A stretch of 59,574 nucleotides of DNA from an uncultured bacterium. Its GTDB lineage: Bacteria > Bacteroidota > Rhodothermia > Rhodothermales > Rubricoccaceae. Shown here in pieces: positions 25,334 to 34,276 of the stretch. The position numbers and the translations under genes were made by a program. The DNA lies in contig CANLSR010000014.1 of assembly GCA_947493945.1 (NCBI GenBank), positions 1-59,574 of the forward strand, given 5' to 3'. The notes beneath the pieces are model-generated. The model saw only the letters and a program-made list of their open reading frames with translations. It had not been told where the DNA came from and did not search any database. Positions within the stretch are counted from its first letter, which is position 1. Every line of letters begins with the position of its first letter.

Positions 25334-26832
25334 TGGCCGCCTCGACCGACCGGTTTTCGTCCCGATGGGCCATGATCCTGAGTGTGCTCGGGATCGCCGT
25401 CGGCACGGGCAACATCTGGCGCTTCCCGCGCATCGCGGCCTCCAACGCGGGGGAGGGCGGCGCCGGCGCGTTCCTGGTCGCCTGGCTGGTGTTCCTGGTC
25501 GCGTGGAGCATCCCGCTCATCATCGCCGAGTACGCGTTGGGCCAGCGCGGGCGGCGCGGCGTCGTCGGCACGTTCGCCCGGCTGGCGGGGCCGAAGGCCG
25601 CGTGGCTGGGGGCGTTCGTGGCGTTCGTGGCCGCGGCCATCATGTGCTACTACAGCGTCGTGGCCGGGTGGTGCGCCTACTACATCGGCCGCTCGGCCGC
25701 GCTGGGCCTGCCGGTCAGCGCCGAGGCGTCGCTGGCGGCCTGGGGCGCCTTCCAGGCCTCGCCCTGGCCGATCCTGTTGCACGGCGGCATGATGGCGCTG
25801 GGCGTGGCCGCCTGCCGCGGCGGCGTGCGGACCATCGAGCGGGCCAACCGATTCCTGGTGCCGACGCTGCTCGCGATCGTGGCCGTCGCGGCCGTCCGGG
25901 CGGTCACGCTGCCCGGCGCCGGCGACGGAGTGAGCTTCCTGTTCACGCCCGACTGGGGCACGCTGGCGGCGCCGGCGGTGTGGCTGGAGGCCCTGACCCA
26001 GAACGCCTGGGACACCGGCGCCGGCTGGGGCCTGATCCTGACTTACGCGGCCTACATGCGCAAGGAGGACGGCGTGGTCCGCAACGCGGTCCTGACCGGC
26101 TTGGGCAACAACGTGGTCTCGCTGGTGGCGGCGACCACCATCTTCGGCATCGTGTTCGCCGTCCTCGGCCCCCAGATGAGCCAGCCCGAGATCTTGGACG
26201 TGATGCGCCAGTCGGGCGAGCGCGGCACCGGCCTGACCTTTATCTGGATGCCGCCGCTGTTTGCCGAGATGGCGCTCGGCGCCCCGCTGGCGGTCTTGTT
26301 CTTCGTGGCGCTGACGTTCGCGGCGCTGTCCAGCCTCATCTCGATGATCGAGCTCTCGACGCGCGTGACCGTCGACCTGGGCGTGCGCCGCGAAAAGGCC
26401 GTCGTTGGCGTGGGCGTCGTCGCGTTCCTGGTGGGCGTGCCGAGCGCGCTCTCGGGCGACGTGTTCGGCAACCAGGACTTCGTGTGGGGCGTGGCGCTGA
26501 TCCTGTCGGGCGCGTTCATCGCGCTCGCGGTCTGGCGCCACGGCGCGGCCCGGCTGCGCGCCGAGGTCGCCACGCCGTCCGACTGGCGGCTGCCGCGCGT
26601 GTGGGACACCTGGATCCGGTTCGCGATCCCGCTCCAGGCCGTCGTGCTCTTGGGCTGGTGGCTCTGGCTCGCCACCACGGCCGACTTCACGAGCCGCTGG
26701 TGGGACCCGTTCGAGCCCTACAGCGCCATGTCGTGCCTGACACAGTGGGGCATCGCGCTCGCCGTCTTTTTCGGCCTCAACCAATGGATGGTCCGCCGGC
26801 TGGCCCTCACCGCCGACGAGGACGACGAATGA
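25333..26832 (+). CDS. Neurotransmitter:sodium symporter (NSS/SNF) family transporter
   Basis: A 499-residue transporter with 11-12 membrane helices. The NSS signature is visible in helix 1 (LGIAVGTGNIWRFPRIAASN), the region that binds sodium and substrate in LeuT. Further conserved segments are GVRTIERANRFLVP, LEALTQNAWDTGAGWG and FAALSSLISMIELSTR. It probably imports an amino acid with sodium, consistent with a marine lifestyle. The GTG start overlaps the stop of the ParA-like gene by one base (TAGTG), indicating coupling. The C-terminus is acidic and cytoplasmic. Confidence 0.88.
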   Translation: MAASTDRFSSRWAMILSVLGIAVGTGNIWRFPRIAASNAGEGGAGAFLVAWLVFLVAWSIPLIIAEYALGQRGRRGVVGTFARLAGPKAAWLGAFVAFVAAAIMCYYSVVAGWCAYYIGRSAALGLPVSAEASLAAWGAFQASPWPILLHGGMMALGVAACRGGVRTIERANRFLVPTLLAIVAVAAVRAVTLPGAGDGVSFLFTPDWGTLAAPAVWLEALTQNAWDTGAGWGLILTYAAYMRKEDGVVRNAVLTGLGNNVVSLVAATTIFGIVFAVLGPQMSQPEILDVMRQSGERGTGLTFIWMPPLFAEMALGAPLAVLFFVALTFAALSSLISMIELSTRVTVDLGVRREKAVVGVGVVAFLVGVPSALSGDVFGNQDFVWGVALILSGAFIALAVWRHGAARLRAEVATPSDWRLPRVWDTWIRFAIPLQAVVLLGWWLWLATTADFTSRWWDPFEPYSAMSCLTQWGIALAVFFGLNQWMVRRLALTADEDDE

Positions 26833-26854
26833 CTTACTTGCCTACAACTCTCCA

Positions 26855-28600
26855 ATGAACGCATCTAACTCCCTCTCCCAAAGGGAGAGGGCTGGGGCGA
26901 GGGGCATCCGTCCAACCACGGCACCCGACCGACCCTCACCCAAGGGGAGAGGGGACGTCGTCGGAGGCGCTACCCGATTCTCCGCGCTGGCGCTCGCCGC
27001 TAGCCTGGCGCTCGTGGCCGGGTGTGTCGCTCCGGCCGAGACCGCTGGCCGGACGGGAGCGGAAGAGGTCCGCGTCCCCGGGTTTGAGACTCCCGCCGAG
27101 GCGTCGGGCTACGAGCACACGGCCAGCTACGCCGAGACGAGGCGGGTCCTGGACCTGCTGGCGGACGGCGCCGATCCTCAGTTCTACGCCCGGTCGTTCG
27201 GGACGACGGTCGAGGGGCGTGAGATGCCGCTCGTCGTCTGGGGCGCGGGCTCTGCGGAGGCGCAGGCCGTCCGCCAGTCGGGCAAGACGCGCGTGCTCGT
27301 GATCGGCGGCATCCACGCGGGCGAGCCGGCGGGCAAGGACGCCGTGCTGGCGCTGATGCGCGACCTCGCCGCCGGCCAGCACGCCGCTTGGGCCGACTCC
27401 CTCGTGCTCGTCGTCGCCCCGATCTACAACGCCGACGGCGCCGAGCGCGTCGCAACCGACAACCGGCCGCTCCAGTTCGGCCCGCTGGGCGGCATGGGCG
27501 TCCGGCCCAACGCCCAGGGCCTGGACCTCAACCGCGACTTCGTGAAGGCCGCCAGCCCCGAGGCCCAGGCCATGGTCTCGCTCATCCGCGACCTCGACCC
27601 GCACGTGGTCCTGGACCTCCACACGACCGACGGCTCGCCGATGGGCTACCACCTGACGTACGCGCCCGGCCTGTCGCCCAACACGCCGCCCGCCATCGAC
27701 GCCGACCTGTGGGACCGCTGGCTGCCGTCGGTCTCGGACTCGCTGCTGGCGGCCGACGACTACGCGACGTACCACTACGGCAACGTGCCCGGCGCGTTCG
27801 GGGAAGAGGCGACGGCGCCGCGCGGCTGGTACTCGTTCAGCGCCCAGCCCCGCTTCTCGACCAACTACGTCGGGCTGCGGGGCCGCTACGGGATCCTGTC
27901 CGAGGCCTACAGCTACGCCTCGTTCCAGGAGCGCGTCGACGTGTCGCGTCGGTTCGTGGAGGAGGTCCTGGACCGCGTCTGGTCCGAGGCGTCGCTCGTC
28001 CGCCAGCGCGCCGCCGACGCCGACGATCAGTCGGTCGTGGGGCGCGAGCAGGCCGTGCGCACAGTTTGGGCGCCGCTGGCCCAGCCCGTCGAGATCCTGC
28101 TGGGCAGGGTAGACACGCTGCGGCACCCGGTCTCGGGCGAGCCGATGCGGGTCCGCCGCGACGTGCGCGTTCCCGAGGTGATGCCGGCGTTCGTCCGGTT
28201 CCAAGCCAGCGAGAGCGTCGTTGCGCCCCAGGCCTACGTCGTCCGGGCCGGGCCGGCGCAGGCGGCGATCCGCGGCCTGCTGGACCTCCACGGCATCCGC
28301 TACACGACCGGGCCCGTTCCCGAGGCGGGCCGCCAGCGGTTCGAGGTCAGCGGGCTGACCGTGGCGGAGCGTCCGTCGCAAAACGTGAGAACGCAAGACG
28401 TAACCGGTGCATGGCGCGCCGCGCCGGCGGAACGAGTGGACGACGCGCTGGTCGTGCCCGTCGCCCAGCCGCTCGGCCGGCTGGCGGTGGCGCTGCTGGA
28501 GCCGCGCTCCGAAGACGGCGTCGTCGCGTGGGCCGTCGTGCCGCCGGAGGCGCTGGCGGCGGGCGGCTCGGTGCCGATCGAGCGAATACCGGCCCGCTAG
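26855..28600 (+). CDS. M14 family zinc carboxypeptidase lipoprotein
   Basis: A 581-residue M14 metallocarboxypeptidase. Zinc and catalytic elements are visible: GGIHAGEP (HxxE) near 149-156, LDLNRDF, the third ligand in LDLHTTDG near 263, and the catalytic Glu in ILSEAYSY. An extra beta-rich C-terminal half follows. The lipoprotein signal ALALAASLALVAGC lies at residues 44-57 rather than at the N-terminus. The 40 residues before it come from a REP-like repeat (SLSQRERAG, SPKGRG). No ATG, GTG or TTG lies between the repeat and the signal, so either translation starts at 26855 with an odd extension, or export is affected. Confidence 0.82.
   Translation: MNASNSLSQRERAGARGIRPTTAPDRPSPKGRGDVVGGATRFSALALAASLALVAGCVAPAETAGRTGAEEVRVPGFETPAEASGYEHTASYAETRRVLDLLADGADPQFYARSFGTTVEGREMPLVVWGAGSAEAQAVRQSGKTRVLVIGGIHAGEPAGKDAVLALMRDLAAGQHAAWADSLVLVVAPIYNADGAERVATDNRPLQFGPLGGMGVRPNAQGLDLNRDFVKAASPEAQAMVSLIRDLDPHVVLDLHTTDGSPMGYHLTYAPGLSPNTPPAIDADLWDRWLPSVSDSLLAADDYATYHYGNVPGAFGEEATAPRGWYSFSAQPRFSTNYVGLRGRYGILSEAYSYASFQERVDVSRRFVEEVLDRVWSEASLVRQRAADADDQSVVGREQAVRTVWAPLAQPVEILLGRVDTLRHPVSGEPMRVRRDVRVPEVMPAFVRFQASESVVAPQAYVVRAGPAQAAIRGLLDLHGIRYTTGPVPEAGRQRFEVSGLTVAERPSQNVRTQDVTGAWRAAPAERVDDALVVPVAQPLGRLAVALLEPRSEDGVVAWAVVPPEALAAGGSVPIERIPAR
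26871..26954. repeat. REP-like repeat inside the 5' end of the M14 peptidase gene
   Basis: A perfect 9-bp hairpin CCCTCTCCC-aaa-GGGAGAGGG (26871-26891) and a second arm, CCCTCACCCAAGGGGAGAGG, at 26933-26952. The hairpin and the 12-mer CGACCCTCACCC are both shared with the MITE at 23961-24172, but its terminal repeats are missing here. The repeat is read through in frame. Confidence 0.75.
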
Positions 28601-28651
28601 CGGCACTCTGCGCCGTCGGCGCGCGTTGACGGTCTGACTCCACACCTCGCC

Positions 28652-29263
28652 ATGTTCACGTCGAAAACGCCGCTCGCGGCGATCTCTCCCGCCGGGCCCC
28701 TGCTCGTCCTGCTCTCCCTCGTCGCCTGGGGCTGCGGCGACGAGACCGACGCCCCGTCGCCGGACCCCGTCGTGGCGGAGGCCCCGCCGGAGGCGCGGAC
28801 GGCCGGGGTCCCCGACGTCCCGCTCGTCGAGGTCGCCAGCGCGGAGGCTCTGGTCAACGACCTGGACGGGCTCGACGCCGAGACGGTCGTGCTCAACTTC
28901 TGGGCCACCTGGTGCGGCCCGTGCCGCCTGGAGTTCCCCGACTTTATCCGCTACAACGCCGAGATGGCCGACGAGGGCGTCCACGTCCGGTTCGTATCGC
29001 TCGACCAGCCCGTGGACCTGCCGCTCGTCCAGGCGTTCCTCAAAGAGCACGAGATCACCGACCCGTCCTATCTGTATACGGGACAAGGCGATGTGACGTC
29101 CCAGCTCAACCCGTTCGTCGGCGGCTCCATCCCGATCACCATGATCTTGGACGGCGACGGCATCGTGCAGCACACCCACGTCGGACGCCTGGCCTACGCC
29201 GAGCTCGTCCAGACCGTCGCCACGATCCGTGCCGGCGGCGACCCCAGCCAGACCCAAACATGA
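28652..29263 (+). CDS. TlpA-like thioredoxin-fold lipoprotein
   Basis: A 203-residue exported thioredoxin-fold protein. Its lipobox VAWGC lipidates C28. The active site is FWATWCGPC with C88 and C91, and the cis-Pro region is SIPITMIL. It probably reduces or maintains thiols in the periplasm, for example during cytochrome or peroxide handling. Its stop overlaps the ATG of the next thioredoxin-like gene (ATGA), and that gene overlaps the RNase D gene in the same way, so three genes form one tight unit. Confidence 0.88.
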   Translation: MFTSKTPLAAISPAGPLLVLLSLVAWGCGDETDAPSPDPVVAEAPPEARTAGVPDVPLVEVASAEALVNDLDGLDAETVVLNFWATWCGPCRLEFPDFIRYNAEMADEGVHVRFVSLDQPVDLPLVQAFLKEHEITDPSYLYTGQGDVTSQLNPFVGGSIPITMILDGDGIVQHTHVGRLAYAELVQTVATIRAGGDPSQTQT

Positions 29264-29853
29264 CCCGTCTCCTCCCGCTCCTGGCGCTCGTCTGGGCCGC
29301 GGCGCCCTCGGCCCAGATCACCTACGGCGACCCCGTCCCCCAGGCGTCGACGGCGTTCACCACCGCCGACGGGTCCAGCACGACGCTGGACGCCGCCAGC
29401 GGCACGGCCGGGCTGGTGGTCGTGTTCTGGAGCAACGCCTGCCCCTGGACCGACCGCTACACGCCCCGCGTCGCGGACCTGGTGGCGCGCTACACGCCGG
29501 CCGGCATCGGGTTCGCGTTCGTCAACGCCAACGACCCGGCCGCGAGCGACCGCGAGACGACGGCCGCCTCCCGAGAGGCGGCGACGGCGGCGGGCCTGGC
29601 CGTGCCTTACCTCGCTGACCCCAGCGGCGCGCTAGCGGCGGCGTTCGGCGCCCGGAGCGCGCCCCACGCCTTCTTTTTCGGACCCGACGGGACGCTGCTC
29701 TACGACGGCACCATCGACGACAGCCCGGCCTCGCCGGACCGCGTGCGCGTGCCGTACCTGGCCCAGGCGATGGACCAGAGCGTGGCCGGCCTGCCCATCG
29801 AGGTCCAGCGGACCCAGGCGTTCGGCTGCACCTTGAAGCGGTCGGCCCAATGA
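29260..29853 (+). CDS. Secreted thioredoxin-like/peroxiredoxin-like protein
   Basis: A 197-residue protein with a short signal peptide (MTRLLPLLALVWAAAPSAQ). A thioredoxin-like domain follows: VVVFWSNACPWTDRYTP puts a single Cys61 where the redox motif lies, then FVNANDPAASDRE and APHAFFFGPDG. This matches the AhpC/TSA-related thiol oxidoreductases that keep one active Cys. A late Cys (FGCTLKRS) could be the resolving residue. It overlaps both neighbours by four bases (ATGA), so it is coupled to the TlpA-like protein upstream and to rnd downstream. Confidence 0.78.
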   Translation: MTRLLPLLALVWAAAPSAQITYGDPVPQASTAFTTADGSSTTLDAASGTAGLVVVFWSNACPWTDRYTPRVADLVARYTPAGIGFAFVNANDPAASDRETTAASREAATAAGLAVPYLADPSGALAAAFGARSAPHAFFFGPDGTLLYDGTIDDSPASPDRVRVPYLAQAMDQSVAGLPIEVQRTQAFGCTLKRSAQ

Positions 29854-31028
29854 GCCGACTCTCTTGGATCGACACGCCCGACGCGCTCTCCGGCCTGTGC
29901 GACCGCGTCCGCCAGCACGACGCGGTCGCGCTCGACACCGAGTTCGTGTGGGAGCGGACCTACTACCCGGGCCTGGGCTTGGTCCAGGTCGGGCTGGGCG
30001 GCGACGACCTCCACCTGGTCGACACGGTCGCGCTGGAGGGTCAGATGGCGCCGCTGGGCGACGTCCTGGCCGATCCGTCGGTCGTCAAGGTGCTCCACGA
30101 CGCGACCCAGGACCTCCAGATCCTGGCCCGAGCCACGGGCGGGCGGCCCACGAACGTGTTCGACACCCAGCGCGCGGGCGGCTTCGTGGGTCAGACGGCG
30201 ACGGCCTCGCTCCAGGACCTGGTGGAGTGGGCCGTCGGGATCCGCCTCGAAAAGGGGGAGACCCGCAGCAACTGGCTCCAGCGGCCGTTGAGCGAGAGCC
30301 AGGCCGAGTACGCCGCCGACGACGTGCGCTACCTGCTCGACGTGTACCGCAAGCTCCGCGGCCAGGCCCAGGAGCGCGGCCGGGCCGACTGGCTCCGCGA
30401 CGAGATGGCGCGCTACGACGACCCCGAGCTGTACGACGAGAACGACCCGCACGACGCCGTCGACCGCGTCAAGGTGCGCGGCGTCGGGCGGATGTCGGGG
30501 CAGCAGCGCGCCGTGCTCCGGGCCGCCGCCGCCTGGCGCGAGACCGAGGCGAGGGCGCTCGACCGGACGCGCCGGATGGTGCTCCCCGACGACGCGCTCG
30601 GCGCCGTCGCCAACCGCCCGCCCCGCACCGACGCCGACCTGGCCAAGCTCGGCCTGACCGACCGCCAGCGGGGCCGCTACGGAGACGCCCTGCTGGCGGC
30701 CGTCGCCGACGGGCTCGACGCCGAGCCCGAGCGCGCCGAGCGGCGCGGGCGCCCGGGGCCCGAGGACCAGCGCCGCGCCGCGCGCCTGCTCGTCGCCCAG
30801 GGCTTCCTGGCCGGCCGGTGCGAGAGCGAGGACATCGACGTGGCGATGGTGGCCAGCAAGTCCCAGCTGTCCGACATCGTCGAGGCCGGGCCGGACGCCG
30901 TCCCGGACGCGTTCCCCGGCTGGCGCTACGCCTTCGTCGGGCGCGACCTGGAAGCGCTCCTGCGCGGCCGGCTGGCGGTGCGCCTCGACGGGCCCGACGG
31001 GTGGCCGGTCGCAGAAGGCGAGGGGTAG
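29850..31028 (+). CDS. rnd: Ribonuclease D
   Basis: A 392-residue 3'-5' exoribonuclease of the DEDDy class. Exo I is VALDTEF (D29, E31), Exo II lies around LHDATQDLQIL, and Exo III is YAADDVRYLLDVY with the Tyr and Asp. HRDC-like domains follow (LDRTRRMVLPDDAL; EDQRRAARLLVAQGF). RNase D trims tRNA 3' ends and other small RNAs. It is the last gene of a three-gene set with ATGA overlaps, an unusual mix of redox and RNA functions. Confidence 0.9.
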   Translation: MSRLSWIDTPDALSGLCDRVRQHDAVALDTEFVWERTYYPGLGLVQVGLGGDDLHLVDTVALEGQMAPLGDVLADPSVVKVLHDATQDLQILARATGGRPTNVFDTQRAGGFVGQTATASLQDLVEWAVGIRLEKGETRSNWLQRPLSESQAEYAADDVRYLLDVYRKLRGQAQERGRADWLRDEMARYDDPELYDENDPHDAVDRVKVRGVGRMSGQQRAVLRAAAAWRETEARALDRTRRMVLPDDALGAVANRPPRTDADLAKLGLTDRQRGRYGDALLAAVADGLDAEPERAERRGRPGPEDQRRAARLLVAQGFLAGRCESEDIDVAMVASKSQLSDIVEAGPDAVPDAFPGWRYAFVGRDLEALLRGRLAVRLDGPDGWPVAEGEG

Positions 31029-31111
31029 AGGCGCCCGGTCGGCCCTCGAAGATGCCCACCAGCCGGGCGCGGCCGCCAATCGTCCCGCTGGCGGAGACCG
31101 CCAGCCGAGCG

Positions 31112-31714
31112 CTACAGCGCCTCCTTGGTGCTCGGCAGCCGGTCGCCGTCGGGGTCGCGCGCGACGGCCTGGCGCAAGGCGCGGGCAGCGGCCTTGAACA
31201 GCGCCTCAATGCGGTGGTGGTCGTTCCGGCCCCGCAGCACGTCCAGGTGGAGCGTCGTCCGCGCGTGCTCCGCGACCGACCACCAGAAGTGCTCCACCAG
31301 CTCCGTCGACAGGTCGCCGACCTGCTGGCGGTCGAAGTCGGCGTGGAACACCAGGAACGAGCGGCCGGAGAGGTCGACCACCGCGCGCGCCAGCGCCTCG
31401 TCCATCGGCACGGTCGCCTCGCCGTAGCGCGTGACGAAGGCCTTGTCGCCCAGCGCCTGGGCGAACGCCTGGCCCAGGCAGATGCCGACGTCCTCGACCG
31501 TGTGGTGGTCGTCCACGTGCAAGTCGCCCTCGGCCTCCACCGTCAATCCGAAGCGGCCGTGGCGGGCGAACAGGTCCAGCATGTGGTCCAGGAACCCGAC
31601 GCCGGTGGCGTTGCGGTACCGCGGGTTGGCGGCGTCGAGCTCGAGCGACACGTGAACGGTGGTCTCGGCCGTCTGGCGGTCGACCTGGGCGGAGCGGGGG
31701 GGGAGCGTGTCCAT
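31112..31714 (-). CDS. hisB: Imidazoleglycerol-phosphate dehydratase
   Basis: A 200-residue IGPD, the sixth step of histidine synthesis, turning imidazole glycerol phosphate into imidazole acetol phosphate. The manganese-binding motifs are GFLDHMLDLFARHGRF, DDHHTVED, SGRSFLVFHADF and, at the C-terminus, NDHHRIEALFKAAARAL. It is monofunctional; there is no histidinol-phosphatase domain. No other his genes are nearby. A TAGCTTG box lies 5 bases before the ATG, suggesting a leaderless transcript. It is divergent from recQ. Confidence 0.95.
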   Translation of the reverse strand: MDTLPPRSAQVDRQTAETTVHVSLELDAANPRYRNATGVGFLDHMLDLFARHGRFGLTVEAEGDLHVDDHHTVEDVGICLGQAFAQALGDKAFVTRYGEATVPMDEALARAVVDLSGRSFLVFHADFDRQQVGDLSTELVEHFWWSVAEHARTTLHLDVLRGRNDHHRIEALFKAAARALRQAVARDPDGDRLPSTKEAL

Positions 31715-31718
31715 GTCC

Positions 31719-31726
31719 CCAAGCTA
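31719..31726 (-). promoter_or_regulatory. Promoter-like -7 box before hisB
   Basis: On the minus strand the sequence reads TAGCTTGG, and the TAGCTTG core ends 5 bases before the ATG, exactly as before nurA. Confidence 0.5.
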
Positions 31727-31756
31727 GCCACCGGTCGGGCATCGGGCGGGCCGGCG

Positions 31757-31764
31757 TAGCTTGC
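31757..31764 (+). promoter_or_regulatory. Promoter-like -7 box on the recQ side
   Basis: TAGCTTGC on the plus strand, about 140 bases before recQ, in the same divergent gap as the hisB box. It may be the recQ promoter; if so the leader would contain the palindrome at 31870. Confidence 0.4.
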
Positions 31765-31869
31765 ACTCGCGCCGCCGCCTCTGCCGAAGCAGACCGCCAG
31801 CGGGTCGGAGGACCAGACTTCCCCGGATCTCCGACGCTCCCAGGTCAGACCGTCGGCCCGCCGCACGTC

Positions 31870-31886
31870 TGACAGGCGACCTGTCA
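31870..31886. promoter_or_regulatory. Palindrome TGACAGGCGACCTGTCA before recQ
   Basis: A perfect interrupted palindrome with 7-bp arms (TGACAGG, CCTGTCA) and a 3-base centre, 16 bases before the TTG start of recQ. A further inverted pair, GTCAGAC/GTCTGAC, overlaps it. It is a candidate repressor site, for example for a damage-response regulator, or an RNA hairpin. Confidence 0.5.
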
Positions 31887-31902
31887 CGCGCCCGGCGCAC
31901 TT

Positions 31903-34104
31903 TTGGACCGACTCGACGCCCCCGACTCTGTGAACGCCGCCCCCGTCTCCGCCGCCCCCAACGCCCTCGGCGACCGAGCCGGCGACGTCCGCGCCGCGCT
32001 CCAGCGCCACTTCGGGTTCGACGGGCTGCGACCGGGCCAGGACGCCGCCCTCCGCCCGGTCCTGGACAAGCGCGACGCGCTGATCGTGATGCCGACCGGC
32101 GCCGGCAAGAGCCTGATCTACCAGCTGGGCGCGCTGCTCCAGCCGCGCGGCGTGACGGTCGTGGTGTCGCCGCTGATCGCGCTGATGAAGGACCAGGTCG
32201 ACGCGCTCCAGGCGCGCGGCATCGCGGCCGCCTACGTCAACTCGTCCCAGACCGCCGGCGAGCAGCGCGAGGTGCTCGACCGCCTACGCCGCGGCGAGCT
32301 GACGCTGGTCTACGCCGCGCCCGAGCGCCTGCGCGTGGCCTCATTCCAGCGCACCCTGCGCGAGGCCGACGTCGCGCTCCTGGCCGTCGACGAGGCCCAC
32401 TGCGTGAGCCAGTGGGGCCACGACTTCCGGCCGGACTATCTGGCGTTGGCCTCGGCCCGGCACGCGATGGGCGACCCGCCGTGCGTGGCGCTGACGGCCA
32501 CGGCCACGCCGCGCGTCCAGGACGACATCGCCCAGCAGCTGGACTTGCAAACCCCCGTCCAGCTGGTGACGGGCTTTAACCGGCCCAACCTCCGGTTCGA
32601 GGTCAAGATGACGTCGACGGCCGACCAGAAGCGGCGCGTGCTCCGGGGCTTCCTCGACGAGCACCAGGGCGAGGCGGGCCTGATCTACGTCGCCACGCGC
32701 AAGGACTGCCAGGCGCTGGCGGAGTTCGTCCGCGACGAGTGCGGGCGGCCGTGCGAGGCCTACCACGCCGGCCTGCCGGACGCCGAGCGGTCGCACGTCC
32801 AGGAGCAGTTTATCTCGGGCCGGCTCGACACCGTGGTCGCCACCAACGCCTTCGGCATGGGCGTCGACCGCGGCGACGTGCGGTTCGTGGCCCACTGGTC
32901 GATCCCGTCCAACCTGGAGGCCTACTACCAGGAGGCCGGCCGCGCTGGCCGCGACGGCCGCCCGGCCGTCGCCCTTCTTCTCTACGCGCCCCAGGACCGC
33001 CAGCTCAAAGAGTGGTTTATCGAGCAGGGCGCACCGACGGTCGACGACCTGCGCCGGGTCCACGGCTACGTCCGCCGCCAGTCGGAGCTGGAGGCCGCCG
33101 ACACGTCCGACGCCGACTTCCTGCTGGCCATGTCGGACTCGCTGGGCGTCCACGCGTCCAAGCTGCCCAACGTGCTCAGCCGGCTGGTGCGGGCGGGGGC
33201 GCTGGAGGAGCGGTCCGGCGGGGCGGGCGTCCGGCGGTGGGCGCCCCAGATGTGGAACGAGCGCGGCGTCAAGCGCGCGCTCTCGTCCATCGACAAGCAC
33301 CGCGACGACCAGTCGGCCAGCCTGATGGGCATCGTCCGCTACGCCCAGTCCTCGGACTGCCGGCGGCGGACGATCCTGGACCACTTCGGCGACGACGCCA
33401 CGTTCGACGTCCCGGTCGAGGCGTGCTGCGACGCCTGCCGCACGGCCGCGCGCATTAAGGACCGCGCGCCCGACGAGGTGCCCGAGTGGGACGAGATCCC
33501 GATGGCCTCGCGCGTGGCGCTGGGGCTCTTGGACGCCGTGACGCGGATGCGGTGGCCCGTCGGCCGGCTGACGCTGTCCAAGATCCTGGCCGGCTCCAAG
33601 GCCAAGGGCATGGACAAGTACGAGCGCCACCCGTACTACGGCCGCCTGCAGACCGTCGGCCAGGGCGCCATCGACAAGATCTACAAGGAACTGCTCTTGA
33701 AGGGCTACCTCGGCATCGGCGGCGACGAGTACCCGGTCGTGGAGCTGACGCCGATCGGCGAGCAGGCGCTGGCCCACCGCGAGGTCCTCGACGTGACGGT
33801 GCCGGCGTTCGGCTCGCGGTCAGGAGGCGGCGGCTCTCGGCGAGGCGCCGGGGCCGCCGTGGTCTCGGACGACCTGGCGCCCCAGGACGAGGCGCTGTTC
33901 GAGCAGCTCCGCCAGTGGCGCATCGAGGTGGCCACCGAGCGCGGCGTGCCGCCCTACGTGGTGTTCAACGACAAGACGCTGCGGGCCATCGCCAGCGCGC
34001 GGCCCGAGTCGGAGGACCAGATGCTGGCCGTCTCGGGCGTCGGCCCGGCCAAGTGGGAGGCCTACGGCGACGCCGTGCTGGCGATGGTCGCCGAGGCGGG
34101 GTAG
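31903..34104 (+). CDS. recQ: ATP-dependent DNA helicase RecQ
   Basis: A 733-residue RecQ helicase with complete domain order. Walker A is MPTGAGKS, the DEAH box is VDEAHCVSQWGHDFRPDY, and motif VI is QEAGRAGRDGRP. The RQC zinc region includes ILDHFGDD and EACCDAC, and a C-terminal HRDC domain (LRQWRIEVATERGVPPYVVF) follows. RecQ unwinds 3'-tailed DNA in recombination and fork repair. The start is uncertain: TTG 31903 gives the longest form and GTG 31930 also precedes the helicase domain. A 17-bp palindrome sits just upstream. Confidence 0.93.
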   Translation: MDRLDAPDSVNAAPVSAAPNALGDRAGDVRAALQRHFGFDGLRPGQDAALRPVLDKRDALIVMPTGAGKSLIYQLGALLQPRGVTVVVSPLIALMKDQVDALQARGIAAAYVNSSQTAGEQREVLDRLRRGELTLVYAAPERLRVASFQRTLREADVALLAVDEAHCVSQWGHDFRPDYLALASARHAMGDPPCVALTATATPRVQDDIAQQLDLQTPVQLVTGFNRPNLRFEVKMTSTADQKRRVLRGFLDEHQGEAGLIYVATRKDCQALAEFVRDECGRPCEAYHAGLPDAERSHVQEQFISGRLDTVVATNAFGMGVDRGDVRFVAHWSIPSNLEAYYQEAGRAGRDGRPAVALLLYAPQDRQLKEWFIEQGAPTVDDLRRVHGYVRRQSELEAADTSDADFLLAMSDSLGVHASKLPNVLSRLVRAGALEERSGGAGVRRWAPQMWNERGVKRALSSIDKHRDDQSASLMGIVRYAQSSDCRRRTILDHFGDDATFDVPVEACCDACRTAARIKDRAPDEVPEWDEIPMASRVALGLLDAVTRMRWPVGRLTLSKILAGSKAKGMDKYERHPYYGRLQTVGQGAIDKIYKELLLKGYLGIGGDEYPVVELTPIGEQALAHREVLDVTVPAFGSRSGGGGSRRGAGAAVVSDDLAPQDEALFEQLRQWRIEVATERGVPPYVVFNDKTLRAIASARPESEDQMLAVSGVGPAKWEAYGDAVLAMVAEAG

Positions 34105-34276
34105 CGGACGTGCCGCTCAAGGAGCCGATCGAGGAGGCCCAGCGCATCGAGCGCGAGCGCAACGCCTAGCCTTTCGCTCGGACCGCTCCGCCGCTGGCGC
34201 CAGCGCTCGGCGAGAGCTTCGACCGGCAGCCCGCCCACCGGCGCCACCCCGCTGGCGGCGCGCGTCCGCCCCCTGC

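Noticed and set aside
34110..34169. 19-codon ORF after recQ
   Set aside because: It starts with GTG and looks peptide-like (KEPIEEAQRIERER), but it is too short and has no supporting signal.
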